Shown here one piece after another: positions 39,301 to 46,426 of a DNA stretch of 64,000 nt. Source of the DNA: Trachythela sp. YZ-2020. Lineage: Eukaryota > Cnidaria > Anthozoa > Malacalcyonacea > Clavulariidae. The stretch spans positions 6,088,501 to 6,152,500 of the forward strand of contig JADLSH010000388.1 in assembly GCA_016169945.1 (NCBI GenBank), written 5' to 3'. The translations under genes were made by a program, and so were the position numbers. Below the pieces are notes generated by a model. It made no database searches, was not told where the DNA came from, and saw nothing but the letters and a program-made list of their open reading frames with translations. Every line of letters begins with the position of its first letter. The stretch's first letter is position 1.

Positions 39301-41136
39301 AATTAGCATACCATGACTTACAGTGATTGTAGTGTGGTTGTCATGTGCGGTAGTGCGATGCATCGCACAAATTAGCATACCATGACTTACAGTGATTGCA
39401 GTGTGGTTGTCATGTGCGGTTGTGCGATGCATCGCACAATTTAGCATTCATGACTTACAGTGATTGTAGTGTGGTTGTCATGTGCGGTTGTGCGCTGCAT
39501 CGCACAAATTGCATATCATGACGTACAGTGATTGCAGTGTGGTTGTCATGTGCGGTTGTGCGATGCATCCCACAAATTAACATACCATGACTTACAGTGA
39601 TTGTAGTGTGGTTGTCATGTGCGGTTGTGCGATGCATCGTACAAATTAGCATTCATGACTTACAGTGATTGTAGTGTGGTTGTCATGTGCGGTTGTGCGA
39701 TGCATCGCACAAATTAGCATATCATGACGTACAGTGATTGCAGTGTGGTTGTCATGTGCGGTTGTGCGATGCATCCCACAAATTAACATACCATGACTTA
39801 CAGTGATTGTAGTGTGGTTGTCATGTGCGGTTGTGCGATGCATCGCACAAATTAGCATTCATGACTTACAGTGATTGTAGTGTGGTTGTCACGTGCGGTT
39901 GTGCTAGGGGGTTCCACAAGATGCTCGAAATTTCCCCAAAAGATAGTTGAATAATGTTGAAATGTTGCTCAAATTATGCTCTACTTCTCCAAAAAGATGC
40001 TTGATTTTTAGAAAGTTGCTCTATGTTGCTGGTCACATGCTTTGCGAAATTTAGCAAATTTTCATGTATAGCTGGTGTTTGCATGCAAAGGTGTTGTTGC
40101 ACAGGGCGATTTTCAACGACGAACTGTAATTTCTTCGCATCTTCGCTTGTACTTTCCTCATCACACGAATAAGTGTCAAGAAACTCCGGGGTTGATTCTC
40201 CTGCAAGAAGTATAACTACCGTATATTAAATTGCCCGGGTAATAATTGGAACTGAAGATAAACTGAACATAATAACGAAATGAAACTAATTCGTAGTATA
40301 AGGGGTCGTAGTTTATAAGTAAAATAAATGGAAATATAAAGCAAATCTATATACTTTCGCGGTTACATTCCTCAAAATAACAAATTATTTGGAAATTGTT
40401 GGCTTGGTTGATCCGTAACTAGAAAAGTTGCCAGCTCAAACACTTGTTGCTCATATAAGGAAAAGTTACCGAAAAGTTGCCGAGCATCTTGTGGAAACCA
40501 CTACCTTAAGACCTTAGGTGATGGAAAAATCATCTCATCTTTATTTCCAGGCTGGCTCACCAAGAACTCGTTCCACTCCAAGTTCACCATCAACTCTCCC
40601 CAGGAACCCTGACTATAAAGTCCGCTCTACGCCTGACCAAAGCCCAGGCCCCTCCTCGGTTCACGGTTCCGGCAGAGGTAACCCAAGCCATCAAGGAAGA
40701 AATCTTCGTAATGATCTGCTACATGCCGCTGACAATGTCACCAACGCAATGTCGTCGCTTGTGAATGAACTCACTTCAGGTATGTATGCAGGTCAGTTTA
40801 TCTGACGGGGGGAAAGGACTTGGACCTAGCAACTGAATAGAAATCGAATAGTATAGTATAGTACTTCCCATATGGCATCCTTGTAAATATTGTATATATA
40901 TGACCTTATGTTAGCCCGCCTTTTCCTCGGGCTAATATAAGGTCAGACTATTTGAAAGTTGAATGAAATTCAGTTCATCTAATAATTTCAAACGATTGAT
41001 TTACACTATCGATTATTGATTATCTTAATTTTCAGAAGATGATGATGATGATATGAACAACAACATCAGGTCTAACGGGATGCCACCAATGATAACCGCT
41101 GACCACACAAGTCGTCCCATCCCGGCAGAAGGATGA
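15386..41136 (+). CDS. DTN: dystrobrevin, 17 coding exons, 618 aa
   Basis: Exons: 15386-15429, 16020-16087, 16203-16283, 16908-17121, 32491-32576, 32686-32765, 32851-32928, 33356-33473, 33673-33767, 34202-34273, 34720-34841, 34916-35014, 35320-35361, 35666-35785, 35971-36178, 40551-40779, 41036-41136; total 1857 nt, all joins in phase. The N-terminal half is the dystrophin-family EF-hand region ([20 protein letters not shown], then [17 protein letters not shown]). The ZZ zinc finger spans exons 9-10 (CKVC...CLRC...C...[12 protein letters not shown]). It is followed by the conserved [15 protein letters not shown] motif and a coiled coil in exons 14-15 ([15 protein letters not shown]...). Dystrobrevin is the cytoplasmic partner of dystrophin in the dystrophin-glycoprotein complex and binds through the coiled coil and syntrophin sites. 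The tail is Ser/Pro-rich with an Asp run. Intron 17122-32490 carries a 15-kb Polinton; without it the intron would be about 406 bp. Confidence 0.93.
17158..17463 (+). repeat. (GATGRT)n microsatellite, Polinton insertion site
   Basis: GAT/GGT-rich simple repeat of about 300 bp in dystrobrevin intron 4. It gives spurious Asp/Gly or Met/Val frames. The Polinton inserted at its 3' edge, and the 6-bp target duplication TGTGAT comes from this repeat. Confidence 0.85.
17470..17786 (+). repeat. Polinton left terminal inverted repeat
   Basis: Pairs with 32112-32426 on the opposite strand, with only scattered mismatches and small indels. Internally it holds two CCCCTTTTTTGAGGGG hairpins and three copies of the 10-bp palindrome ACTAATTAGT, each followed by ATRCAAGGGGGGCCGCA-like sequence. 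Several G runs lie close together. Confidence 0.93.
17886..18511 (+). pseudogene. Polinton GRF-type zinc-finger protein, one frameshift
   Basis: ATG at 17886 opens a Cys/aromatic-rich protein. Three GRF-like modules are visible: an N-terminal one (HGKPASY...[13 protein letters not shown]), a middle one (GRPYFVCS...) and a third near 18215-18330 ([18 protein letters not shown]). The reading frame shifts once around 18150, after which the Cys/Trp pattern continues in another frame to TAG ending 18511. GRF zinc fingers bind nucleic acid, usually single-stranded DNA, in topoisomerase III, APE2 and NEIL3 relatives. A role in element replication or repair is an inference. It is the first gene inside the left TIR. 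Confidence 0.6.
18674..19009 (+). CDS. short Polinton ORF with Bcl-2 BH1-like motif, 111 aa
   Basis: An intact frame from ATG 18674 to TGA 19007-19009. Residues about 50-75 read ...[20 protein letters not shown]..., closely matching the BH1 consensus (ELF.DG-NWGRIVAFF) of the Bcl-2 family. It is shorter than usual Bcl-2 proteins (about 150-200 aa). I cannot see a clear BH2 tryptophan motif or a C-terminal membrane anchor, and no BH3 that I would defend. In family terms an element-borne Bcl-2 homologue would block apoptosis of the host cell. It sits with the zinc-finger gene upstream of the integrase, where accessory genes would be expected. The motif match is a visual call. Confidence 0.5.
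   Translation: MENIDIIYDELRRNEIDIDKQTLSFHINTVLNQHEDLYHSMIVCDYEQLYKEINVTNFGRIFAYLAFVYLHSDSEESIRQNVRRSVEAFRVVSVPKHKQNNKQSILITLLR
19075..19189 (+). other. Cys/Arg-rich open stretch upstream of integrase
   Basis: An ATG at 19075 opens a frame rich in Cys and Arg (CCCKGLPQ...[13 protein letters not shown]). It happens to be in the same frame as the distal integrase. Whether it is a separate small protein, an N-terminal extension or chance is unclear; the integrase start is better placed at 19190. Confidence 0.3.
19190..20271 (+). pseudogene. INT: Polinton retroviral-type integrase with C-terminal chromodomain, one frameshift
   Basis: ATG at 19190 ([20 protein letters not shown]) fits the usual Polinton integrase start. 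The frame shifts once near 19300, then continues through the catalytic core. DDE residues are visible: [18 protein letters not shown] and the glutamate in [13 protein letters not shown]. An SH3-like segment follows, then a chromodomain (VEKVLRSR...[11 protein letters not shown]...SWVPAENV). It would insert the element's DNA and make the 6-bp target duplication. The catalytic core itself is unbroken. Confidence 0.88.
20321..21073 (+). CDS. PX: Polinton minor capsid (penton-like, PX) protein, 250 aa
   Basis: Start chosen at ATG 20321 ([19 protein letters not shown]); an in-frame upstream ATG at 20294 is less like the family. The N-terminal pattern ([10 protein letters not shown]...[17 protein letters not shown] then [11 protein letters not shown]) is typical of the single-jelly-roll minor capsid proteins of Polintons/adintoviruses. 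The frame is intact and ends in TAA. It is followed after 2 bases by the basic core-like gene. Confidence 0.75.
   Translation: MATQFYLTLPSNSSIKYFPNNTVSNFRVKLAETITLPGQWEVALAGLHYPHTWTTVRNGVQQTFMYKIDANPYQTSILKDVHYSTIDQLTKALNVSVSKEAQAKIKFSYSRSTRKVTVDVKHGAMAWFTGDIAMVLGFDQDTVIRKKTSSPYVADINGGFSSMYVYSDIVDAQFVGDVKVPLLRIVNIEGEYGENVHASFRNLQYVPVKVNSFETIEVNIKNDRDENVSFAFGKSIASLHFRQKRSQYFI
21076..21528 (+). CDS. Polinton basic, Gly/Arg/Lys-rich core-like protein, 150 aa
   Basis: Intact frame. It has a Gly-rich segment ([16 protein letters not shown], about residues 34-50), an Ala/Lys amphipathic middle, and a strongly basic C-terminus ([15 protein letters not shown]). Composition and position between the two capsid genes resemble adenovirus-type core/precursor proteins (pX/pVI-like). 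DNA condensation or membrane activity is an inference. It overlaps the start of the major capsid gene by 17 bases. Confidence 0.6.
   Translation: MKGILIPDVKLLTEHYTRNQRGGSIQGFRGARIQRGYGIGGIFRSLARFAIPLFKQGAKTVGKRALQAATEVGQDVLNGKKVSESVKARGKQAVRDVANKVVKKAMTGRGRKRPIKRRAPAKTAIHPQAKKRRTSHNIDNYNPNWHGSSR
21512..22847 (+). pseudogene. PY: Polinton major capsid protein (PY, double jelly-roll), three frameshifts
   Basis: Family-like start at ATG 21512. Frame breaks occur near 21550 (in a TG repeat), near 21930 (in a T run) and near 21995. The three segments together cover an expected length of about 440 aa. Recognisable parts are [20 protein letters not shown], the segment around 21780-21900 ([18 protein letters not shown]) and the long C-terminal part 22062-22847 ([18 protein letters not shown]). 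It encodes the shell protein of the predicted Polinton virion; with three breaks this copy cannot make it. Confidence 0.82.
22850..23313 (+). pseudogene. PRO: Polinton adenovirus-type cysteine protease, one frameshift
   Basis: ATG at 22850 follows the capsid stop by 2 bases. The first 15 or so codons are in a different frame from the rest; the break is near 22900. The main frame shows the catalytic His in GTHWVAIYL, the acidic residue in EFWDSYG and the Cys in [12 protein letters not shown], the order found in adenain/Ulp1-family maturation proteases. Expected size is about 150 aa. Its 3' end converges with the minus-strand gene block. Confidence 0.85.
23438..24085 (-). CDS. Polinton conserved protein of unknown function (PW/PC-like), 215 aa
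   Basis: Intact minus-strand frame ([20 protein letters not shown] at the start). The N-terminal half is Gln/Asp-rich and probably coiled or disordered. The C-terminal domain ([20 protein letters not shown]...[18 protein letters not shown]) resembles a protein I associate with animal Polintons. The function is not known to me; position among the virion genes suggests a structural or assembly role. Confidence 0.6.
   Translation of the reverse strand: MEYVKRLVLVPEHMAEQRKRPLVAPLTAQVNEIDSDMQDTMQRQDIPIDEKAKLYDQHLQRYLTFYDKRMDKPVRVNVVQPTKTDEPREQPDEQIESSDEIETDILESVPATMKSRARQLIKKLRANKDIVGWNEQGQLLFKGRSVPGTNIVDLVNDSLRQRKNFNPAGWELFSKALGHLNVPEGIVRNEKRLQLVREYKTKGIPEDLPSTPRSL
24085..24411 (-). pseudogene. 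small Polinton protein with hydrophobic C-terminal tail, probable frameshift
   Basis: Start at 24402 or 24411. The first 60 residues are a basic helical segment ([20 protein letters not shown] then [17 protein letters not shown]). The frame then ends at 24193. A different frame downstream (about 24180-24090) reads a basic stretch followed by GFLPFLLSS, a hydrophobic ending I would expect for this protein. One indel near 24200 would explain it. Role unknown; a membrane-active or minor virion protein is an inference. Confidence 0.45.
24524..25079 (-). pseudogene. ATP: Polinton FtsK/HerA-type genome-packaging ATPase, one frameshift
   Basis: ATG at 25077-25079. The Walker A motif ([11 protein letters not shown]) is in the first frame. 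An indel near 24995, among A5 and T5 runs, moves the rest into another frame. That frame carries the Walker B-like strand ([14 protein letters not shown]) and a sensor-like [10 protein letters not shown]. Size (about 185 aa) fits Polinton ATPases, which pump the genome into the capsid. Confidence 0.82.
25113..25325 (-). CDS. small Polinton zinc-finger protein, 70 aa
   Basis: Start placed at ATG 25325 ([20 protein letters not shown]) rather than the upstream ATG. One C2H2-like finger ([20 protein letters not shown]) is followed by a basic/amphipathic tail. Likely nucleic-acid binding; the role in the element is unknown. It lies between the ATPase and polymerase genes. Confidence 0.6.
   Translation of the reverse strand: MPRTRKDCPICGKKSLLKLSNHLADIHELSCEKRQPFLIRAKATPLDLEAVLNELHRMVRNTKQRSKWYK
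25378..25455. repeat. twin short hairpins in Polinton intergenic gap
   Basis: Two near-identical hairpins, CGGGACTTTTAGCGTCCCG at 25378-25396 and CGGGACTTTTCGTGTCCCG at 25437-25455. They lie between the small zinc-finger gene and the polymerase 3' end. Confidence 0.6.
25547..31700 (-). pseudogene. POLB: Polinton C2H2-zinc-finger / protein-primed DNA polymerase B fusion, 7 exons, two frameshifts
   Basis: Exons: 31700-31678, 31610-31229, 31153-30880, 30563-29173, 28455-28363, 28289-27205, 26963-25547. The N-terminus has four C2H2 fingers; the third is split by the intron at 31154-31228. A repeated VNEGASTxT linker crosses the intron 30564-30879 in phase, so fingers and polymerase form one protein of about 1,550 aa. 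Polymerase landmarks: ExoI FDFECYF, Exo[13 protein letters not shown], motif [15 protein letters not shown], motif [11 protein letters not shown], motif [18 protein letters not shown] motif follows the exon 6/7 join. Frames break near 28060 and near 25740; after the latter the usual C-terminal end continues to a TAA at 25547-25549. It would replicate the element by protein-primed synthesis from the TIRs. Confidence 0.85.
28517..29157. mobile_element. 641-bp MITE nested in Polinton polymerase intron (TA target site)
   Basis: Terminal inverted repeats of roughly 130 bp begin CCGGGTGTCCCAAAAAAAAC and end with the complement. TA dinucleotides flank both sides (28515-28516, 29158-29159). No ORF of its own. 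TA duplication suggests Tc1/mariner mobilisation (inference). It sits inside the intron 28456-29172, 15 bases from the exon 4 boundary; without it the intron would be about 75 bp. Confidence 0.88.
31701..32111. other. Polinton polymerase upstream region
   Basis: Non-coding stretch between the polymerase start and the right TIR. It presumably holds the minus-strand promoter. No clear TATA or gene was recognised. Confidence 0.4.
32112..32426 (-). repeat. Polinton right terminal inverted repeat
   Basis: Inverse of 17470-17786 with the same hairpins and ACTAATTAGT palindromes. Differences are a longer C run (about 32361-32370) and a handful of substitutions at the inner end. Confidence 0.93.
34337..34575 (+). 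mobile_element. tRNA-derived SINE, family B copy 1
   Basis: The head TGGCAGATGCGGTTAGCGCG is A-box-like. A central segment reads TTCTCCGGGTACTCCGGTTT. A reverse copy lies at 58462-58680. It sits in the dystrobrevin intron after the second ZZ exon. Confidence 0.65.
35826..35872 (+). repeat. (GAGT/GAGC)n microsatellite
   Basis: Short tetranucleotide repeat in the dystrobrevin intron between coiled-coil exons. Confidence 0.85.
37735..37867. repeat. inverted repeat with AT-rich core
   Basis: GATCCGTGAGCCCGGATC near 37731 and GATCCGTGCTTACGGATC near 37848 enclose about 100 bases of ATTA/TAAT words that can themselves fold back. It is a hairpin-type or MITE remnant in the long dystrobrevin intron. 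Confidence 0.5.
38640..38725. mobile_element. partial copy of an AAGGCCAT-type MITE
   Basis: This stretch (CATCGCTCTGTGTCCGAAATTG ... ATGTGGCCTT) matches the right end of the MITE at 46427-46731 and is related to 42928-43197. It abuts the TTAA site of the next element. Confidence 0.55.
38728..40505. mobile_element. 1.8-kb TTAA-flanked non-autonomous element containing a satellite array
   Basis: Terminal inverted repeats G(A/G)TAG(G/T)GGTTTCCACAAG at 38728 and, inverted, at 40505 are flanked by TTAA (38724-38727, 40506-40509). Inside, a direct repeat of about 235 bp (about 38728-38965 and 39903-40140) brackets the tandem array 39175-39902. TTAA duplication suggests piggyBac-type mobilisation (inference). 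No transposase ORF. It lies in dystrobrevin intron 15. Confidence 0.7.
39175..39902. repeat. tandem array, about 11 units of 67-70 bp with an internal 16-bp palindrome
   Basis: Each unit contains CATGACTTACAGTGATTG, GTGTGGTTGTCATGTGCGG and, in most units, the perfect palindrome GTGCGATGCATCGCAC. Units differ by single bases and by higher-order pairs of variants. Reverse-strand open frames here ([11 protein letters not shown] repeats) are an artefact of the repeat. Confidence 0.9.
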
Positions 41137-42927
41137 ATAGTTAAGTACTTCGTGACAGCTACAGGATGTCAGTTACTGTACGCAAGCTTTTGTATGTGTA
41201 TATTCGGCTGTTTAAATGTGTTATAATATTGTTATTTGTTCCCTGTTAAAAAACGTTTACACAGATCCGCATGAATTTTGAATCATGTTCGTTTTTACCA
41301 ATTAATTTAGCCTAGTTCCTTACCTTTCACTTCCGCAATGCTAATTGGTGCGCTGGAGTGCATGACAAGCCTGGGGAGTGGAGTTTGCCCGTTACTTTCA
41401 CGCTCGCGTCTGGAAGGCCAGAAACTAGGCTACGATAACTTAAGATCTGAACACTTCATTGAAACTACCTGAAAATTTTCTTCATTATTTTCAATTCGGA
41501 TTTTAGAAGCCATTTAGCTTGGTTTATATTAATAGACCAAAGCAAACATTTGCTTATAATGAAAGAAACTGCTGCAGAGTTCATTATTTCACCTACTGAT
41601 AGCGGTTCGTTTGAAGTTGTCCCACATATGTCATAAATGAGCACATTTCAAAGTATTTTCTCGGCCTTGATGATACCCTACTTTCATAGTTACCTCCGCC
41701 AGAGAGTTCTGTTTGTGTGTTTGCCTGTAAGTGGGATAACTAAAAAAATATCAAAGATTTTAACACGAAAATTTGTGGCGCTAATGGCCATGGGCGAACG
41801 ACAAATCGATTAAATTCTCGTTCAATTTAGATGAAAAATGGACGAGAAATTTACAAAAGTTTGTCTTACTCTCTCCGGCTGAAAATAATTGAATGCTAAT
41901 AACCAGTGCTTGAATAATTCTGCACGATTATTTGATTCAATTTGCATGGCGGAATATGCAGTCTCTGCATGAGTATCCTCTAGTTTTAAATATTCTTGCC
42001 TTTACAGCTCATTAAATTCATTAGAAAAACAGCTGAAAGCCTGAAAGCAAGGGAATATGGACACACATGCATACAAATATGCCATTTCGCTGTATAATAT
42101 TTCATGGAAAGACCAATAAAATGTTTGAGAACTGTCTGCGGTTTTTGTTGTTTTTCCAGCCGATATAAACATATACATGCACGAATTTACTCACATGGAG
42201 ATAAGCAAATGAGCATATTTACTCTCCTTAGCTTGTGTGCTAGATATTACAGTGTGTTAAATATTGTGCTTGGCTTAATTTGCTGGCCGAGGCTTCTGAG
42301 TATATATACCCCTTCTGAGTTTGCGTAGTTTCGTGTGCTATTTTTTTAAACAAACACCTCTCGGCCAATAGGCAATATGAGTTTATTCTATGTTATATTG
42401 GTTTCCGAATTCGTACGGAACTGTGTAGCCGTTACCTAAGAATAGAATTATTCGATGTCTTATTTTTGTATAAAATTAAATGTCTTTTGTACACACAATA
42501 TATATATTTCTGTAGTATAATGCATAGTTTTTCTGGCGTTGAACAATGGGGCATTGAATGGAACAATCATTGCACAGAACTTTATGTATCTATACTCAAT
42601 TGCAGGAATTCGTTATTTTGTAACCTAAGAAAGATCTTATAGAAGAACCTAGTTTTTTGGGATGCAACGTATATTTTGGTTATAAGAATGAGGTTTCCGT
42701 GACTAACATGAGTTCACGATATAAAAACAACCTTAGTTTATTTTTGGTCCACCTGTCTATATGAGTGCTATGTTAGTTAAAGGTATAGTCGGTTTTGCAT
42801 ACAAAGGTATACCGCGAATATCCTAGAACGGCGGCATTTTTTCAGTAAAATTTCATTTTTGACCATATTAACGGTATCTGACATACTTGAAAAATATACG
42901 TGTCCATACGTGCAACATATGTGAGTG
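41137..42927. other. dystrobrevin 3' UTR and intergenic DNA
   Basis: Non-coding. AATAAA around 42115 is one possible polyadenylation signal but it is far from the stop. A patch near 41690-41960 (CTCCGCCAGAGAGTTCTG ... CATGAGTATCCTCTAG) looks like a dispersed repeat remnant. No gene was seen. Confidence 0.4.
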
Positions 42928-43197
42928 AAGGCCATGTGTTACACGAACTTGCAACACAATTTCGAACACAGAGCGATGTTAGGTAAAAAGTATATTTGCA
43001 GAGAATTCCCTACTTTGCCCGGGTATTTTTCTTGCTAAACATGCCCATATATAGGACAACAAAGAAATAAATGAAAATGATAATATTAGTGGAGTGAATC
43101 GCAAGCCATATTCACTGTTTTTCTATGCGTACATTTCTATATATTAACATGGCTCTGAATACAGAAACTGCCTTGCAAGTTGCAGTAACATGGCCTT
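42928..43197. mobile_element. 270-bp MITE, AAGGCCATGT-type ends
   Basis: Inverted ends AAGGCCATGT...ACATGGCCTT with subterminal GCAACTTGCAA words. The same family lies in the opposite orientation at 46427-46731 and partially at 38640-38725. Non-coding. Confidence 0.6.
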
Positions 43198-44600
43198 AAG
43201 CCGATAAGATTATATTCTATATTAAAAGTGGTCACTGATCTTATGGACGTTGGGGTATAATAGGCGCCCATATTTGAACCTACTGACCAGTGCATGCACG
43301 TATGTACATATATACTACAGACTGAGAGTTATTTTATAGTATAGACTATATATATAGCGATCGAAAACATGTCGGTGTTATGTGTAGTTGTCGTGAACTT
43401 CAAACTATAAATTGTTCAGAAGAAAGTTTGCATTATTATACAAAACTCGCATTTAAACGCTAATGTCATATTCTACAATTATAACTGCTGAAGAACCACA
43501 CTGATCGGTGTGAAGAACACAAGTCATATTAATATTGAAGAATCGAAATATGCAAAATAGATATAATTGTTTGTAATACACACTATCTCTTCCAGTTAAT
43601 TCTATATTTGCTAATATTATAATCACTGTATAGCTTACAATAAACCGCGCAAGGTCATTTAACTATACCTGAAAAAATTTAAAAAAATGCAAAAGCTGAT
43701 ATTTCGTGACTGCATGCATGCATTAAGAAATTAGTATGGGTTGCGCAACTAAATTATTAAGGACCCTCGCCCAAATTTTAGAGTTTTCCATATCTTACAA
43801 AAGGAGACAGATCCAGATGAATAGCAATATATCAAGATATTGCAATATATGATTTAAACAAGACAAAAGCTTAAACTGCAGTTATTCACGACCACAGAGT
43901 GCCCATGCATTCAATTACTGCGAATGTATTCAGCAAAACAATTGAAAAAGTTAATTTTTGTATTTTTAAAACGATTATTTTAAAATGCCTGAGTTTAAGG
44001 TAAAAATGCGTATACTTTGTTTTAAATCGAAATTGCAGTCTTTACGTATATCCGTATTCTAGATGAAAATTTGAGCCACATGGCAAGTAAATTATTGTGA
44101 ATAATCACCTAGGTCAGTTAAATTATTCGATCCATCGGATCATTAATTTTTGAGCTGTATATAGGATTTTATACAGAAGAGCGCAGCTATTTATTGCATA
44201 CACAATTTATATAGTCTTATTTTGAAAACTACTTTTTCCATTTTATTTTAAGTCAGTATCGTACGTGCGTTAAAATTGCTGTGTCATATTAGTTTTGACT
44301 ATACGTCTATAAAAAGTTTAGGAAGGTGACTTTGGATGCATAATTAACTTGCCATCTGTTAGCTTTCGTTATGACTGTGTTGGCTTCTTAATTGCAGTCG
44401 GTGCAATTGTTATATAACTTCATTAAACTTTAAATAAGATGCTTAAATGTTTTTCTTCATTCATGCATGGAGGAAAATTGTTGTGCCGCCTGCGAGTGCT
44501 TACTAATGGCATATTTACACTTATGTTGTCTCATAAATATGCAACTAACATTAAATGACTAATCAACTAAGCGCCGGTCTCGTAACACCTGTTCCAGTAA
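43198..44600. other. intergenic, upstream of neuropeptide gene
   Basis: AT-rich, no gene or repeat recognised. It probably contains the neuropeptide promoter and enhancers. Confidence 0.4.
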
Positions 44601-44605
44601 TAGAG

Positions 44606-44613
44606 TATTTAAG
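44606..44613 (+). promoter_or_regulatory. candidate TATA box of neuropeptide gene
   Basis: TATTTAAG lies about 100 bases upstream of the ATG at 44711, a plausible TATA spacing for a transcript with a short 5' UTR. Confidence 0.4.
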
Positions 44614-44710
44614 TAGGTTCATTTGAGACAGTGTTCATCATAGTCGTTTCACTATCAAGGCAAGTGCTGCGGCATTGAAATTTACGAAATATCGCTAAGA
44701 AGCTGGGACG

Positions 44711-45799
44711 ATGCATTTAAAAGCACACAAGCGTGGAATGCTTCTGTTCTGCATTTTGTTCGCTTTGAAAGAAGCTTACGGAAAGCCAGTGGTGAATTTC
44801 AGTGACGAACAGCCGTTCCACGGTGGGAAAAGAGAGCTTGCTCGTAAAATACCCTTCTTTGGCAAAAGACAACCACACATTTTTGGTGGCAAAAGAGAGC
44901 TGGCAGAAGAACAACCATTCCATGGTAAAAGAGAACTGGCTGCTGCTGAACAACCATTCCATGGTAAAAGAGAACTGGCTGCTGCTGAACAACCATTTCA
45001 TGGTAAAAGAGAACTGGCTGATGAACAACCATTTCATGGTAAAAGAGAACTGGCTGCTGCTGAACAACCATTCCATGGTAAAAGAGAACTTGCTGCTGCT
45101 GAACAACCATTCCATGGTAAAAGAGAACTGGCTGCTGCTGAACAACCATTCCATGGTAAAAGAGAACTGGCTGATGAACAACCATTTCATGGTAAAAGAG
45201 AACTGGCTGCTGCTGAACAACCATTCCATGGTAAAAGAGAACTGGCTGCTGCTGAAAAACCATTCCATGGTAAAAGAGAACTGGCTGATGAACAACCATT
45301 TCATGGTAAAAGAGAACTGGCTGATGAACAACCATTTCATGGTAAAAGAGAACTGGCTGCTGCTGAACAACCATTCCATGGTAAAAGAGAACTTGCTGCT
45401 GCTGAAAAACCATTCCATGGTAAAAGAGAACTGGCTGATGAACAACCATTTCATGGTAAAAGAGAACTGGCTGATGAACAACCATTCTATGGTAAAAGAG
45501 AACTGGCTGATGAACAACCATTCCATGGTAAAAGAGAACTTGCTGCTGCTGAACAACCATTCCATGGTAAAAGAGAACTGGCTGCTGCTGAACAACCATT
45601 CCATGGTAAAAGAGAACTGGCTGCTGCTGAACAACCATTCCATGGTAAAAGAGAACTGGCTGCTGCTGAACAACCATTCTATGGGAAAAGAGAACTGAAG
45701 AACGAACAACCATACCATGATAAAAGAGACCTGGCTGCTGCTGAACAACCATTCTATGGCAAAAGGGAATTGGCTGCTGAACAACCATTCTATGGTTAG
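44711..45799 (+). CDS. neuropeptide preprohormone, about 27 repeated units, predicted pQPFH-amide and variants, 362 aa
   Basis: Single-exon frame with a signal-like N-terminus (MLLFCILFALKEAYG). The body is tandem units ELAAAEQPFHGKR or ELADEQPFHGKR: about 17 exact QPFHGKR copies, two KPFHGKR, several QPFYG(KR), one QPYHDKR lacking the amidation Gly, and divergent N-terminal units ending IPFFGKR, QPHIFGGKR and QPFHGGKR. Established logic: cleavage at KR, Gly converted to C-terminal amide, N-terminal trimming at acidic residues as in other cnidarian precursors, and Gln cyclisation, giving pGlu-Pro-Phe-His-NH2. The final unit ends PFYG-stop, so its amide would need no KR. I do not recall with certainty whether this peptide has been described. 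AATAAA at 46024-46029 fits polyadenylation. Confidence 0.92.
   Translation: MHLKAHKRGMLLFCILFALKEAYGKPVVNFSDEQPFHGGKRELARKIPFFGKRQPHIFGGKRELAEEQPFHGKRELAAAEQPFHGKRELAAAEQPFHGKRELADEQPFHGKRELAAAEQPFHGKRELAAAEQPFHGKRELAAAEQPFHGKRELADEQPFHGKRELAAAEQPFHGKRELAAAEKPFHGKRELADEQPFHGKRELADEQPFHGKRELAAAEQPFHGKRELAAAEKPFHGKRELADEQPFHGKRELADEQPFYGKRELADEQPFHGKRELAAAEQPFHGKRELAAAEQPFHGKRELAAAEQPFHGKRELAAAEQPFYGKRELKNEQPYHDKRDLAAAEQPFYGKRELAAEQPFYG
44895..45799 (+). repeat. coding tandem repeat, 33- and 39-bp units
   Basis: Near-identical DNA units (AAAAGAGAACTGGCTGCTGC...) underlie the peptide copies, in two lengths: AAAE spacer (39 bp) and DE spacer (33 bp). All three frames on both strands stay open as a result, which explains the long antisense frames here. 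Confidence 0.9.
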
Positions 45800-46426
45800 A
45801 GAGACTTTAATAGGACATATTTCAAACGTTATAGTTCTAAACAAAAGTAGACAAGTAATTTTTTGCATGCATCAATCATTGAATAAGTCTTGTATTCACC
45901 TTTCATTTATTATAGCCTTAGTTTGAAGTTTGCAACGGAATATAATATGGACAATCGGAATTGGTCTGCGAACTTATCGGAACACTTTCATAGCGTTGTA
46001 GAAAAGTCATTGTAGTTTCTTTCAATAAACATTAAAATTCATGTTATTTCAATGTATATGAGTGTCTGCTTTGTTTGTTGCTATGGGAGACAGTTCTTTG
46101 CTCGAAACATCGCGTATTTCATTTTGTAAATTTAGGCTTGATGTCATCAGTTTAATTTCCTTAACGTTCACCTCGGCATAGATAAATATTTTCTTTCATA
46201 ATTTTATTTGCCTACATCAAATATTGACCAACTTTCCTTCAAATTCTAATTTTCTCTTTTATCAGGGCAATCTCTCTCTTTAATATAATGAAAAACGAAA
46301 CCGCCCCGAATAGAATTTCCACCTTGCAACTCAAGATTTGAGAAAGACAAGGAGACAAAAATTTCAAAATGAAATTCTTGTTTGTCTGATCTGTTTTTTG
46401 TGCTGTTTCGTTCTATACTTTATGAT
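45800..46426. other. neuropeptide 3' UTR and intergenic
   Basis: AATAAA at 46024-46029 is about 225 bases after the stop codon. The remainder shows no gene. Confidence 0.5.

Noticed and set aside
39160..39858. Repeated [19 protein letters not shown] minus-strand frames
   Set aside because: Non-coding tandem array; no start context, domain or codon bias.
39175..39902. CRISPR-like array
   Set aside because: Units are fully tandem without unique spacers, and the genome is animal nuclear DNA.
44717..45868. Antisense frames of over 300 codons across the neuropeptide gene
   Set aside because: By-product of 33/39-bp repeats whose length is a multiple of three; no signal or domain and the sense frame is convincing.
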